Shown here piece after piece: positions 16,972-26,392 of a stretch of DNA of 64,000 nt. The DNA is taken from positions 27,033 through 91,032 of the forward strand of contig NZ_FYBQ01000012.1 in assembly GCF_900186125.1 (NCBI RefSeq). The letters run 5' to 3'. Every line of letters starts with the position of its first letter. Position 1 is the first letter of the stretch. Below the pieces are notes generated by a model that was given only the letters and a program-made list of their open reading frames with translations, ran no database searches and was not told where the DNA came from. Source of the DNA: Listeria goaensis. Its GTDB lineage: Bacteria; Bacillota; Bacilli; Lactobacillales; Listeriaceae. Position numbers and translations under genes: made by a program.

Positions 16972-18117
16972 ATGGCGCAAATGGGTTGGATTTTCAAACA
17001 TAATTGGGACGTATTAAAGAAATCAAAAGTCCGTATGATTATGATTATAGGTCTTCCAATTTTGAGTATTTTAATTTACTTTTTTTCCTACGGCACACAG
17101 ATGAATGACACGACAGTTTTAAAACTGGGTGTAGTGAATCAGGACTCGGGTATGTATACGAATCAATTGGTGACATTTTTAAAAGAAGATAACGCCGGCA
17201 TGAAAGAGGTTTCCTATGAAAAAGGCAAAGCCGAACTAATTGGCGGCCAGCTGGATGCGCTCATTTTAATTCAAAAAGGTGCTAATGATAGTTTAGCGAA
17301 CCAAACGGCGAGCGACTTTAAAATTGAGTCGATTCAAGGCGGAAATACGATAAACACGACCAAAATGCTACTTTCAAATGAGATTAATAAACTTTTGAAG
17401 TTGGAGAAACTAGGCGGGCAAGCAAATTTTGAGCAGACGGTCAAAACGTATGACGCTTCAAAATTACCGATTGAAAACACCGACCTAAAGGATCAATCGG
17501 GCATTGAAAAGATGATGTCGGCCCAAATTCTTGGCTTTCTATGCATGATGCTGCTTTATGCAGCTGGCAGTCTCGGGGAGCTCATTTTAAAAGAAAAGGA
17601 GGAAGGGACGTTTTACCGCTTAATGTCCACGCCGCTCTCCAGCAAAAAGTATTTGCTTGGCAATGCGCTTTTCGCCTATGTGATTGTGCTTGTTGAGGTG
17701 CTGATTTGTCTCTTTGCAATGCGTTTTGCCTTCCGGATTAATCCGGGTGTTGCATACGTCGATTTATTTGCAATCCTTGCGGTGTTCTCACTGATGGCGG
17801 TCGTGCTGTCACTCGCATTCGGCTTTGTCGCAGGAAGCAGAAGGAGTATTTCAGCGATGCAAACGACGATTTTCACGATTTCAACGCTACTTTCTGGCGC
17901 ACTAATCCCGATTGCTATCATGCCAGAAATCATGCAAAAAATCGCCGCTTTCATGCCGCAATACTGGGTGATGGACGCCGTCTCAAAACTCCAACAAAAC
18001 GGAACACTTGCCGATTTAAGTTTAAACATCATCATTTTACTCGGCTACACACTCCTATTTTTCAGCATTGCCAGCTACAAATTCGCAAAAAACAAGGAGC
18101 TCCGATCGTTTGTTTAA
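16972..18117 (+). CDS. ABC-2 type permease (second of pair)
   Basis: A 381-residue protein with the same architecture as the preceding permease: an N-terminal helix (MIMIIGLPILSILIYFFSYG), an external domain to about residue 180, and five C-terminal helices including AQILGFLCMMLLYAAGSLGELIL, with MPQYWVMDAVSKLQQNG near the end. The start codon follows the upstream stop by one base, so the pair is translationally coupled. A terminator follows, closing a five-gene unit of regulator, kinase and exporter. It is probably a paralogue of its neighbour. Confidence 0.85.
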   Translation: MAQMGWIFKHNWDVLKKSKVRMIMIIGLPILSILIYFFSYGTQMNDTTVLKLGVVNQDSGMYTNQLVTFLKEDNAGMKEVSYEKGKAELIGGQLDALILIQKGANDSLANQTASDFKIESIQGGNTINTTKMLLSNEINKLLKLEKLGGQANFEQTVKTYDASKLPIENTDLKDQSGIEKMMSAQILGFLCMMLLYAAGSLGELILKEKEEGTFYRLMSTPLSSKKYLLGNALFAYVIVLVEVLICLFAMRFAFRINPGVAYVDLFAILAVFSLMAVVLSLAFGFVAGSRRSISAMQTTIFTISTLLSGALIPIAIMPEIMQKIAAFMPQYWVMDAVSKLQQNGTLADLSLNIIILLGYTLLFFSIASYKFAKNKELRSFV

Positions 18118-18127
18118 ACCAAACATA

Positions 18128-18170
18128 AAAAATCCCCCACCAGAGTTTTTATTTTGGCGGGGGATTTTAA
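18128..18170 (+). terminator. Terminator of the ABC exporter operon
   Basis: AAATCCCCC and GGGGGATTT pair (plus inner CC/GG) across an AT-rich loop, followed by TTAATG. Confidence 0.85.
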
Positions 18171-18239
18171 TGGGATTAGAATTTATGATACATAAATTGA
18201 AACAGCGGCGAATGAGTTTGAAAGTAAGATCACAACAGA

Positions 18240-18728
18240 ATCTACATTTCATAATATGTAGATTAAAACAGTTCGCACAAGCAAATCCTAGAGATTACAG
18301 ATGGATTTACATTTCACAATGCATAGATTAAAACCTGGCGTACCAGTCAAGCCAATTACCCGCTTCATCAGATTTACATTTCACAATACATAGATTAAAA
18401 CTATGTCTATGGGATTTTGCAAGAAACCAGTCCTTTATTTACATTTCACAATACATAGATTAAAACCTTTAAGCGTTATTGAGGAAGTAGTAAAAGATTG
18501 CAATTTACATTTCACAATACATAGATTAAAACTACTCCGATTTAATATCTTCCAAGCTTCGAAAATATTTACATTTCACAATACATAGATTAAAACCCAA
18601 AGTTCTTGGTTTTCGGCAAAAGACAAAATAGCATTTACATTTCACAATACATAGATTAAAACAAAGCTAAACTCACCGTTTATCTCATGTTTCACAGTAT
18701 TTACATTTCACAATACATAGATTAAAAC
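18240..18728 (-). CRISPR. Type I-B CRISPR array 2 (7 good repeats, inverted)
   Basis: Thirty-bp repeats, reverse complement of the array 1 type, start at 18305, 18372, 18437, 18503, 18567, 18633 and 18699. A diverged copy is at 18240 and a more decayed one near 18181-18203. Spacers are 34-37 bp. Reading on the minus strand the leader is at 18729-18783, so the decayed copies are leader-distal, as in array 1. The repeat differs from array 1 by one base (TATTGTGAAATG against TATTATGAAATG), constant within each array. Apparent small ORFs here are repeat artefacts. Confidence 0.95.
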
Positions 18729-18783
18729 TGGTACCCTCGCGAGCTCTACTCTCATCATAGCTCAAAAGTGGTTTTCTGTCGAC
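18729..18783 (-). promoter_or_regulatory. Leader of I-B array 2
   Basis: In reverse complement it begins GTCGACAGAAAA and ends CTCGCGAGGGTACC, with most intervening bases and the exact spacing shared with the leader at 1707-1761. Further CGACAGAAA copies occur at about 18871 and 18912 in either orientation. The remaining 18784-18916 stretch shows no gene I trust. Confidence 0.75.
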
Positions 18784-18916
18784 CCTAGATTTTTGGGTGG
18801 AAAATGGGATGGAAAAACGAATTGATTGTTCCATTATCTCCTCGTTCTCCTACTCTCCCAATGATTCCCAACTTTCTGTCGTTCCCCCAGCAATTTTACG
18901 TTACCGAACATCGACA

Positions 18917-18945
18917 GAAAACCCCGATACACATCATACCGGGGC
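18917..18945 (-). terminator. Terminator of rqcH/fbpA
   Basis: On the minus strand CCCCGGTA and TATCGGGG pair around a short loop, followed by TTTTC, 7 bp after the rqcH stop. Confidence 0.8.
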
Positions 18946-18951
18946 AATGGC

Positions 18952-20664
18952 TCATTTATTTTTTAATGCTTGGACTTTTTCTTCGTCAGGCGTTACGAAA
19001 TAGGTCGTTTGATTATCGTAAATGACGTAGCCGGGTTTGGCGCCGTTTGGTTTTTTCACGTGCTTGACGAGCGTTGCGTCAACAGGGACGGTGCTTGATA
19101 GACGTGCTTTTGAGAAATAAGCGGCAATCATGGCGGCCTCTTCGATGGCTGTTTCATCGGGATTCGGGTCTTGGATCACAACATGCGAACCAGGCAAATC
19201 CTTGACGTGGAACCACAGTTCGTTGTTTTTTGCGAGTTTATTCGTCAAATATTCGTTTTGTTTGTTGTTTTTTCCGACTAAAATCGGTAGGCCACTTGTT
19301 GAGGTGTATTTTTCGAGTTTGGGCGCAGCGTTTTTTTGACGGCTGTTTTTTGGTTTCTTGTAACGAAGGTAGCCTTGTTCGGCGAGTTCTTGCCGGATTT
19401 CTTCTACGTCGCTCGGGCCGGCCGTTTCCAGTTGTGCAAGAACATTATCCAAGTAGGCGATTTCTTCCTGCGTCAGTGCGATTTGTTCCTCGACGTACGC
19501 CACAGCATTACGCAGTTTCTGGTAGCGCGTAAAATAGCGCTGGGCGTTTTGTGAAGGCGTTAGGCGCGTATCAAGCGGGATTGTCACGTCTGGCAAGGCC
19601 TCATCATAAAAATTTTGCACCGTCACGTTTGCCATACCTTTTTCCATTTTGTATAAACTCGCCGTAAGCAGTTCGCCTTGAATGCGGAACTCATCAGCCT
19701 TTTCCGTTTCAACAAGCGTATTTTCCAGTTTTTCAATCTTTAAAACGTTGCGCGCCCGTTCATTCGCCAAAAGACGCTCCAAATCATGCCCCATTTGATG
19801 GACGCGGTCACGCCGCGCTTTCCCGCTATAAAACGCATCGAGCAATTCACTCAAAGAATCAAAACGCTTCGCATGAGCCTCAAGCGCTAGCGGCATAAAA
19901 TAATAATCTTCCTTCTCGTTACGCACGAAAGTATGCGGCACAGCTTTTTGGCCTAAAAAGGTTGGAATTTCCTGCAAAACAGAAAAGAAGGCAGACTGTA
20001 GCGAATTTGGGCTAGCGTCACCCGCCCGGTGGACAATTTCCAGAGCGAGAAGTGGGCTGAAACCCGCGAAATGTTTCACGAGAGCTTTGGCCGAATCTTC
20101 CTCTGGCGAAATGAATGTCTCCAAATCAGCCGCAGAAATCGTGAACGGGTCGATTTTGTTTGCCTTAGGCGGTAAAATATACTCGGCGCCCGGAAGTAGT
20201 GTCCGGTAACTATTTTGCGCAGGACTAATATGTTTTATGCAATCAATAATCGTTCCTTTTTGACGATCCACAAGCGTTAAATTGCTGTGACGTCCCATAA
20301 TTTCAATATACAAATCTAAAAAACGATTTTCTCCAATATCGTCTTTTCCGCGGAACCCCAGCACGAGAATCCGCTCATTCGGCTCCTGCCTAACTTCCTC
20401 GATGATGGCGCCTTCCAAATGTTTGCGCAAAAGCATACAAAACATCGGCGGATTCGGTGGATTTTCGGGCACATCTGTCGTCCACTGCACACGCGCATAA
20501 CTTGGGTGCGCTGAAATGAGCAGGCGTTTATTTTCGCGGTTTTTTCGGATATAAAGCAAAAGTTCGTGCGGAAACGGCTGATGAATCTTCATAATGCGTC
20601 CACTTTCCGCGCCTTCTTTAATTTCTTCGGTCATAGCTTTTAAAAACATTGCATCAAATGCCAT
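18952..20664 (-). CDS. rqcH: Ribosome quality control protein RqcH / FbpA (NFACT family)
   Basis: A 570-residue NFACT protein: NFACT-N domain (MAFDAMFLKAMTEEIKEG...KIHQPFPHELLLYIR), a central coiled coil around residues 270-430, and the C-terminal NFACT-R domain (TSGLPILVGKNNKQNEYLTNKLA, NELWFHVKDLPGSHVVI). The B. subtilis member binds stalled 50S subunits and recruits tRNA-Ala to add C-terminal alanine tails that mark nascent chains for degradation. The Listeria homologue (lmo1829, FbpA) was described as a fibronectin-binding virulence factor. Length and motifs are complete. It diverges from yicC with about 120 bp between them. Confidence 0.92.
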   Translation of the reverse strand: MAFDAMFLKAMTEEIKEGAESGRIMKIHQPFPHELLLYIRKNRENKRLLISAHPSYARVQWTTDVPENPPNPPMFCMLLRKHLEGAIIEEVRQEPNERILVLGFRGKDDIGENRFLDLYIEIMGRHSNLTLVDRQKGTIIDCIKHISPAQNSYRTLLPGAEYILPPKANKIDPFTISAADLETFISPEEDSAKALVKHFAGFSPLLALEIVHRAGDASPNSLQSAFFSVLQEIPTFLGQKAVPHTFVRNEKEDYYFMPLALEAHAKRFDSLSELLDAFYSGKARRDRVHQMGHDLERLLANERARNVLKIEKLENTLVETEKADEFRIQGELLTASLYKMEKGMANVTVQNFYDEALPDVTIPLDTRLTPSQNAQRYFTRYQKLRNAVAYVEEQIALTQEEIAYLDNVLAQLETAGPSDVEEIRQELAEQGYLRYKKPKNSRQKNAAPKLEKYTSTSGLPILVGKNNKQNEYLTNKLAKNNELWFHVKDLPGSHVVIQDPNPDETAIEEAAMIAAYFSKARLSSTVPVDATLVKHVKKPNGAKPGYVIYDNQTTYFVTPDEEKVQALKNK

Positions 20665-20787
20665 TTTTATTCTTCCTTTACTTGTTTGTTACGTACTATT
20701 GTATCACAATTTTAAGTTTAACTATGCAAGTAGCACGAGCTTTGCTATAATAATTAGATGAAACTAGTATAAGAGGTGGCGAATCTT

Positions 20788-21663
20788 ATGGTGAAAAGCA
20801 TGACAGGTTTCGGTCGAAAAACGAAAGAAAATGATGATTGTAAGGTGACGGTTGAATTAAAGGCCGTCAATCATCGATATTTTGAGGCAGTTTTTCGCAT
20901 GCCTAGGCAATTCGCTTATCTCGAAACAAAGCTTAAAAAGACGCTTTCGGGGGTTTTAAAGCGCGGGCGAGTGGAGTGCTTTATTTCGTTTGAAGGGGCA
21001 CAAATTGCGAAGCATCACTTGGCGGTGGACTTTGAACTGGCCGACGAGTATTACCGGTTCTTGAAACAAGCGGAAGCGCGTTATGAGTTCTCGGAAAGCT
21101 TGACGATGCGTGACTTTTTAGCGGATCCTGTTTTTCTTGAAGTTCGTGAAAGTAGCGAGGCTGACTCGGCGCTTGAAGCCCTTGTTTTAGAAACAGTTCA
21201 CGGGGCAACAAAAAGGCTTGATGAGATGCGCAGTTTAGAAGGCGCTGAAATAGCGCTCTATTTTAAATCGCACTTAGAGGTATTCGAGTCGTGCATGCTT
21301 GCGGTGCGTCAGGCGATTCCAGAGATGGAAGCCGCATATAAAGCGCGTCTTCAGGAACGGCTAGCAAAACTCGCGGAAGCCGAATTTGACGAGCGCATGA
21401 TGCTCACGGAACTCGGTTTATTCCTAGAAAAAGCCGACATTAACGAAGAAACCGAACGGCTGGATAGCCATTTGAAACAGTTTTATAGTATACTTACGCA
21501 AGAAGGCGCAGTGGGGCGAAAGCTGGATTTCCTAATTCAAGAGATGAACCGGGAAGTGAATACGATTGGGTCGAAAGCGATGTCGATAACGATTACTGAG
21601 AATGTCGTGGAAATGAAAACGACGCTTGAAAAAATTCGTGAACAAGTCCAAAATGTGGAATGA
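20788..21663 (+). CDS. yicC: YicC/YloC-family endoribonuclease
   Basis: A 291-residue protein beginning MVKSMTGFGRK, the invariant YicC start, with VELKAVNHRYFE and PRQFAYLETKLKK following. The C-terminal half contains the DUF1732 block LDFLIQEMNREVNTIGSKA near the end. E. coli YicC and B. subtilis YloC are reported Mn-dependent endoribonucleases. The start is the ATG at 20788, eight bases after GAGGTGG; a start 12 bp upstream is inside the ribosome site. It is first in a set with gmk and rpoZ, the same order as in Bacillus and Listeria. Confidence 0.88.
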   Translation: MVKSMTGFGRKTKENDDCKVTVELKAVNHRYFEAVFRMPRQFAYLETKLKKTLSGVLKRGRVECFISFEGAQIAKHHLAVDFELADEYYRFLKQAEARYEFSESLTMRDFLADPVFLEVRESSEADSALEALVLETVHGATKRLDEMRSLEGAEIALYFKSHLEVFESCMLAVRQAIPEMEAAYKARLQERLAKLAEAEFDERMMLTELGLFLEKADINEETERLDSHLKQFYSILTQEGAVGRKLDFLIQEMNREVNTIGSKAMSITITENVVEMKTTLEKIREQVQNVE

Positions 21664-21684
21664 CTTTAGAAATGAGGTAAGGGA

Positions 21685-22299
21685 ATGACGGAAAGAGGCC
21701 TTTTAATTGTTCTTTCAGGACCGAGTGGGGTTGGTAAAGGAACGGTAAGGGAAGCGGTCTTTCGGGACCCGGAAACGAAATTCGAATACTCGATTTCGAT
21801 GACAACGAGAAAGCCGCGCGAAGGCGAACAAGAGGCGGTTGACTACTATTTCAGAAGCCGCGAGGAGTTTGAGCAAGCTATCGCTGACGGCAAAATGCTC
21901 GAATACGCCGAATATGTCGGCAACTACTACGGAACGCCGCTCGATTATGTCGAGGAAAAGCTTGCTAACGGCATCGATATTTTTTTAGAAATTGAGATTC
22001 AAGGCGCGATGCAAGTGAAAAAACGAATGCCAGAAGGTGTTTTCATTTTCCTAACACCGCCAGATCTCGGCGAACTCAAAAACCGCCTAATCGGTCGCGG
22101 CACAGAAACACTCGAAGTCGTCGAAGCGCGAATGAAAACCGCTAAAGAAGAAATTGAAATGATGGCTTCCTATGATTATGCGGTCGTAAATGACGTCGTC
22201 CTTGACGCTGTCCGCAAAATTAAAGGCATTGTCGAAACAGAACATTTAAAAACGGAGCGTGTGATTCACCGCTATCAAAATATGTTGGAGGAGATTTAA
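21685..22299 (+). CDS. gmk: Guanylate kinase
   Basis: A 204-residue guanylate kinase. The P-loop is [12 protein letters not shown], the GMP-binding segment is [19 protein letters not shown], and [18 protein letters not shown] forms the CORE/lid region. It phosphorylates GMP to GDP, and in Firmicutes the enzyme is a known (p)ppGpp target. SD GAGGTAAGGG lies before the ATG. It is followed 2 bp later by rpoZ, so the two are co-transcribed. Confidence 0.95.
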   Translation: MTERGLLIVLSGPSGVGKGTVREAVFRDPETKFEYSISMTTRKPREGEQEAVDYYFRSREEFEQAIADGKMLEYAEYVGNYYGTPLDYVEEKLANGIDIFLEIEIQGAMQVKKRMPEGVFIFLTPPDLGELKNRLIGRGTETLEVVEARMKTAKEEIEMMASYDYAVVNDVVLDAVRKIKGIVETEHLKTERVIHRYQNMLEEI

Positions 22300-22301
22300 T
22301 T

Positions 22302-22508
22302 ATGATGTTATACCCATCGATTGATAATTTACTTTTAAAAATTGATTCAAAATACTCTTTAGTAACTGTTGCGGCTGCTCGTGCTAGAGCGATGCAAGCA
22401 GAAAACGACCCAGGCTCGTTACCCACTTACGAATCTCATAAATATGTTGGAAAAGCACTGGAAGAAGTTCACGCTGGCAAACTAGTAATTGCGAAAGACG
22501 CTGAATAA
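22302..22508 (+). CDS. rpoZ: RNA polymerase omega subunit
   Basis: A 68-residue protein with the omega signature [15 protein letters not shown] and a C-terminal [10 protein letters not shown]. Omega assists assembly and stability of RNA polymerase. Two consecutive ATG codons follow GGAGGAG; either could be used. The gene ends at a strong terminator, closing the yicC-gmk-rpoZ unit. Confidence 0.95.
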   Translation: MMLYPSIDNLLLKIDSKYSLVTVAAARARAMQAENDPGSLPTYESHKYVGKALEEVHAGKLVIAKDAE

Positions 22509-22512
22509 AACG

Positions 22513-22543
22513 AAAAGCGAATGAGAAGTCATTCGCTTTTTTT
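22513..22543 (+). terminator. Terminator after rpoZ
   Basis: AAAAGCGAATG and CATTCGCTTTT pair around AGAAGT, followed by T7. Confidence 0.9.
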
Positions 22544-22573
22544 GTACGAGAAACTATTAAAAGAGACTAGAAA

Positions 22574-22699
22574 CTTGGGCTTTTTTATGTGTAATATATA
22601 AGTGTATCTTTACATACATGAAAAATAATCGTATCCAGATGAGCTATTCACCCGTGACAAAAGAGTGCCCAAAAGTAATTGCGGGGCGCTCTTTTATTT
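22574..22699 (+). ncRNA. Candidate small RNA between rpoZ and coaBC
   Basis: The gap holds a second strong terminator at 22659-22699 (AAAAGAGTGCCC with GGGCGCTCTTTT, then ATTTTC), although the rpoZ terminator already lies upstream. A TTGGGC at 22574 with AT-rich -10-like sequence (TATATA or ATAAGT) 14-17 bp downstream could start a transcript of about 90 bases. No reading frame of note. It could instead be a leader attenuator for coaBC. Confidence 0.35.
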
Positions 22700-22776
22700 T
22701 CAAAAACGCAAGCGTAATCTTCCTTGCCAAAACATGTTATAATAAAAAGGATTATGTGGACTTGAGGTGAATCAAA

Positions 22777-23982
22777 GTGAATGGAAAAAATATTTTACTA
22801 GCGGTATCAGGCGGCATTGCGGTTTATAAGGCGGTTGCCCTTACAAGTAAATTGACGCAGGCAGGCGCGAATGTGAAAGTGATGATGACGGAGCATGCGA
22901 TGGAATTTGTCCCTCCGCTTTCTTTTCAAGTTTTATCCAGAAATGATGTTTATACAAACACTTTTGATGAAAAAAATTCGAAAGTGGTGGCGCATATTGA
23001 TCTTGCGGACTGGGCTGACCTTGTGATTGTCGCACCTGCAACCGCGAATATTATTGCAAAAATGGCGAACGGGCAAGCAGATGATATGGTGACGACAACG
23101 CTTCTTGCGACAGAAGCTCCGGTTTGGGTGGCACCAGCGATGAATGTGCATATGATTCAGCACAAGGCGGTCGTGCGAAACATTAACCAGCTTTATGCAG
23201 ACGGCGTGCGCTTTATCGAGCCAGAAGAAGGGTACCTTGCTTGTGGCTATGTTGGCCGCGGGCGGCTTGAGGAGCCTGAAAAAATCGTTCTGCGCATTCG
23301 TGAGTTTTTTTTAGAAGATGAAACGATACTTTTAGGGAAAAACGTGCTCGTAACAGCCGGTGCGACACGCGAAAAACTAGATCCCGTCCGCTACTTTACG
23401 AACCATTCAACAGGGAAGATGGGCTTTGCTGTCGCAGAGGTGGCAAAACGCGCCGGAGCGAATGTAACACTTGTAACGAGTGCACGTGAGCGTTTAGTCC
23501 CACCTGGCGTGAACGTTTTATACGTGGAATCGGCTGAGGAGATGTATGCGGCGGTGAAGGAAAATCAGGCGAAACAAGATGCATTTGTGATGACGGCTGC
23601 AGTTGCGGACTATACACCGCAGCGGGTGAGCGAGCAGAAAATTAAAAAGCAACCGGGCGACTTTACGGTTGAGATGAAGCGGACGAAGGATATTTTGGCT
23701 GACGTTGGTGAAACGAAATCAGACGCGCAAGTGGTTATTGGGTTTGCGGCGGAGACTGAAAATGTGCGCGAAAATGCGCTTAAGAAATTAAAATCTAAAA
23801 ACGCTGACTTTATTGTGGCGAATGATATAACAGACGCGGGTGCGGGGTTTGGCACCGATACGAATATTGTGACGATTTACGGGGCAAATGGCGGCGAAGA
23901 AAGTTACCCCCTTTTAGACAAAAGTGAAGTGGCGAAAGAAATTGTGAAGCGAATTGCGGACCGATTGGAGCCGAACGAATGA
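22777..23982 (+). CDS. coaBC: Coenzyme A biosynthesis bifunctional protein CoaBC
   Basis: A 401-residue fusion. The N-terminal flavoprotein phosphopantothenoylcysteine decarboxylase occupies about 1-185 (LLAVSGGIAVYKAV, WVAPAMNVHM, substrate Cys in GYLACGYVGRGRL). Phosphopantothenate-cysteine ligase follows from about 190 (VLVTAGATREKLDPVRYFTNHSTGKMG; KKQPGDFTVEMKRTKDIL; IVANDI). It makes 4'-phosphopantetheine for CoA and acyl carrier proteins. The start is GTG with GAGGTGA upstream. It overlaps priA by 4 bp (ATGA). Confidence 0.95.
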   Translation: MNGKNILLAVSGGIAVYKAVALTSKLTQAGANVKVMMTEHAMEFVPPLSFQVLSRNDVYTNTFDEKNSKVVAHIDLADWADLVIVAPATANIIAKMANGQADDMVTTTLLATEAPVWVAPAMNVHMIQHKAVVRNINQLYADGVRFIEPEEGYLACGYVGRGRLEEPEKIVLRIREFFLEDETILLGKNVLVTAGATREKLDPVRYFTNHSTGKMGFAVAEVAKRAGANVTLVTSARERLVPPGVNVLYVESAEEMYAAVKENQAKQDAFVMTAAVADYTPQRVSEQKIKKQPGDFTVEMKRTKDILADVGETKSDAQVVIGFAAETENVRENALKKLKSKNADFIVANDITDAGAGFGTDTNIVTIYGANGGEESYPLLDKSEVAKEIVKRIADRLEPNE

Positions 23983-26381
23983 TTCAAATTGCGAAAGTGA
24001 TTGTAGATGTTCCAGCGATGCAAGTCGACAGGCCGTTTGATTATGTGGTGCCGGAAAATTTGGTTGACCTTGTGATGGTCGGGACGCGGGTTTCTGTGCC
24101 ATTTGGAAATCGGAAGGTGCAAGGCTTTGTTGTTGAGCTAGGCGAGGCGGCAAATGTTACGAAACTTAAAACGATTGACTCGGTGATGGACGTGCTGCCA
24201 GTTTTAAATGAGGAGCTGCTTGAACTGGGCGACTGGCTCGCGAAAGAAACGCTCGCGTTCCGCGTTTCGGTGTATCAGGCGATGTTGCCGGCTGCTCTTC
24301 GGGCTAAATACGAGAAATACGTGGTACGACTTGATACGGAAGACGACGAATTAGAGCGGCTTTTTGAAGGATATGAAACGCTGCCGTTTAAAGAACTAGA
24401 GGCGCGTGGCATTTTAAAAAGCGTACAGAAATATTTGCGCAGTGGCCAAATTGAACTCGCGCATGCTGTGAAAAATAAAGCGACGAATAAAAAAATGCGT
24501 GTTGTTAAATGTGAATTGTCGCTAAGTCAGTTGCATGATGCGCGTTCTGATTTGCCGAAAAATGCGAAAGCGCAGGCCAAATTGCTCGCGTTTTTTGAAA
24601 CTAGCGATGCGGAATTTGTGCCCGTCAAGCAGCTGAAGGAAGAGCTTGGTGTGAGCCAACAGGCTATTAGTAAGCTAGTTGAACAGGGCGCGCTTAGTCT
24701 TGCAGACAAAATTGTGAGCCGGGACCCTTATGAGAGTCGCGAGTTTGAACGGACAACGCCGCTCTCGCTTTCTGAGGAACAACAGACGGCTTGCGACCGG
24801 ATTCTGCTTTCGGCAAATGAAGCACGCCCAGAAACTTTTTTGTTGCACGGCGTAACAGGAAGCGGGAAGACGGAAATTTATTTGCAATCCATTGCGGAAG
24901 TTTTACAAAAAGGAAAAGAAGCCATTGTGCTCGTTCCAGAAATTTCCTTGACGCCGCAAATGGTCGAGCGGTTTAAAAGTCGATTTGGCGACGCGGTGGC
25001 GGTTTTGCACAGCGCCCTTTCGCACGGTGAAAAATATGATGAATGGCGAAAAATTGAGCGGAAAGAAGCGAAAGTCGTTGTTGGCGCGCGTTCGGCCGTG
25101 TTTGCACCCTTTGAAAATTTGGGGCTCATTATTATTGATGAGGAGCACGAGGCAACATATAAACAGGAAGATAATCCGCGTTATCACGCGCGCGATGTTG
25201 CCATTTGGCGGGCTAAACGTCACGGCTGCCCAGTTGTACTCGGTAGCGCCACGCCGTCGCTCGAATCCTATGCGCGCACAACAAAAAACGTCTACAGCTT
25301 GCTAGAGCTGCCAACGCGAATCAACAAACAAGAAATGCCAGAAGTGCACGTAGTAGACATGCGCGAAGAACTACGTAGCGAAAACCGCACAGAATTTTCA
25401 CGCACACTGCTCGAAAAAATCAAAGAACGAATCGAACGAAAAGAGCAAACCGTCCTGCTTTTGAATAAAAGGGGATATGCCTCATTCGTCATGTGTCGCG
25501 ACTGTGGATATGTGGTGGAGTGCCCCAATTGTGATATTTCACTTACCTACCATCAAGCGACACATAAAATGAAATGCCACTACTGCGGCCACGAAGAGCG
25601 CGTCCCAATGAAATGCCCATCATGCGAGAGCGAGCACATTCGTTACTTCGGGACGGGCACGCAAAAAGTGGAGGAAAGCCTTGCGAAATTAATTCCCGAG
25701 GCGCGCGTCATTCGAATGGACGTGGATACGACGCGCAAAAAAGGGGCACACGAAAAGCTTCTCTCGCGCTTTCAAAACGGCGAAGCTGATATTCTGCTTG
25801 GCACGCAAATGATTGCCAAAGGGCTTGATTTTCCGAACATTACCCTTGTCGGCGTTTTAAATGCTGACACGATGCTGTTCTTACCCGATTTTAGATCAGC
25901 CGAAAGAACATTTCAGTTGCTCACGCAAGTGAGTGGACGCGCTGGGCGGCATGTTTTACCCGGAGAAGTGGTTGTGCAAAGTTATAGCCCTGAGCATTAC
26001 AGCATTCAGTACGCGAAAACGCATGACTACCACGGCTTTTACGGTCACGAAATGTTGATGCGCCGCCGCGGAGAATACCCGCCGTTCTACTTCCTGACGC
26101 TTATTAACGTGAGTCACGAAGACGAGCGGAAAGTGATAAAAACGATTCAAGACATGGCGAGCTACTTGCGCTCTAAGCTTGGGCGGGATTCGATTATTTT
26201 AGGGCCAGTTCCAAGTACCATCAGTCGGATTAAAAATAAGTATCGCTACCAGTGCATGATTAAATATAAACAAGAACCAGCTTTGAAAGAGGAGCTTAAG
26301 ATGCTACTTGAACACTACCAAAAAGAACAAGCGAAAGGACTTGCGATTTCAATTGATGTGGAGCCGTATGTTCTGATGTAA
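23979..26381 (+). CDS. priA: Primosomal replication helicase PriA
   Basis: An 800-residue PriA. A 3' DNA-binding domain (FDYVVPENL, RVSVPFGNRKVQGFV) is followed by a winged helix and a superfamily 2 helicase with Walker A HGVTGSGKTEIY, DEEH box IIIDEEHEATYKQ and LGSATPSLES. Two zinc sites are visible (CRDCGYVVECPNCD and CHYCGH...CPSC). ARVIRMDVDTT and QVSGRAGR lie in the second RecA domain. PriA restarts stalled replication forks. It is translationally coupled to coaBC and is followed by fmt after 11 bp. Confidence 0.95.
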   Translation: MIQIAKVIVDVPAMQVDRPFDYVVPENLVDLVMVGTRVSVPFGNRKVQGFVVELGEAANVTKLKTIDSVMDVLPVLNEELLELGDWLAKETLAFRVSVYQAMLPAALRAKYEKYVVRLDTEDDELERLFEGYETLPFKELEARGILKSVQKYLRSGQIELAHAVKNKATNKKMRVVKCELSLSQLHDARSDLPKNAKAQAKLLAFFETSDAEFVPVKQLKEELGVSQQAISKLVEQGALSLADKIVSRDPYESREFERTTPLSLSEEQQTACDRILLSANEARPETFLLHGVTGSGKTEIYLQSIAEVLQKGKEAIVLVPEISLTPQMVERFKSRFGDAVAVLHSALSHGEKYDEWRKIERKEAKVVVGARSAVFAPFENLGLIIIDEEHEATYKQEDNPRYHARDVAIWRAKRHGCPVVLGSATPSLESYARTTKNVYSLLELPTRINKQEMPEVHVVDMREELRSENRTEFSRTLLEKIKERIERKEQTVLLLNKRGYASFVMCRDCGYVVECPNCDISLTYHQATHKMKCHYCGHEERVPMKCPSCESEHIRYFGTGTQKVEESLAKLIPEARVIRMDVDTTRKKGAHEKLLSRFQNGEADILLGTQMIAKGLDFPNITLVGVLNADTMLFLPDFRSAERTFQLLTQVSGRAGRHVLPGEVVVQSYSPEHYSIQYAKTHDYHGFYGHEMLMRRRGEYPPFYFLTLINVSHEDERKVIKTIQDMASYLRSKLGRDSIILGPVPSTISRIKNKYRYQCMIKYKQEPALKEELKMLLEHYQKEQAKGLAISIDVEPYVLM

Positions 26382-26392
26382 GGAGTGAAAAA

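Noticed and set aside
18068..18588. Small plus-strand reading frames through 18.1-18.6 kb
   Set aside because: They run through the terminator and the I-B repeats; the repeated peptide comes from the CRISPR repeat, not a protein.
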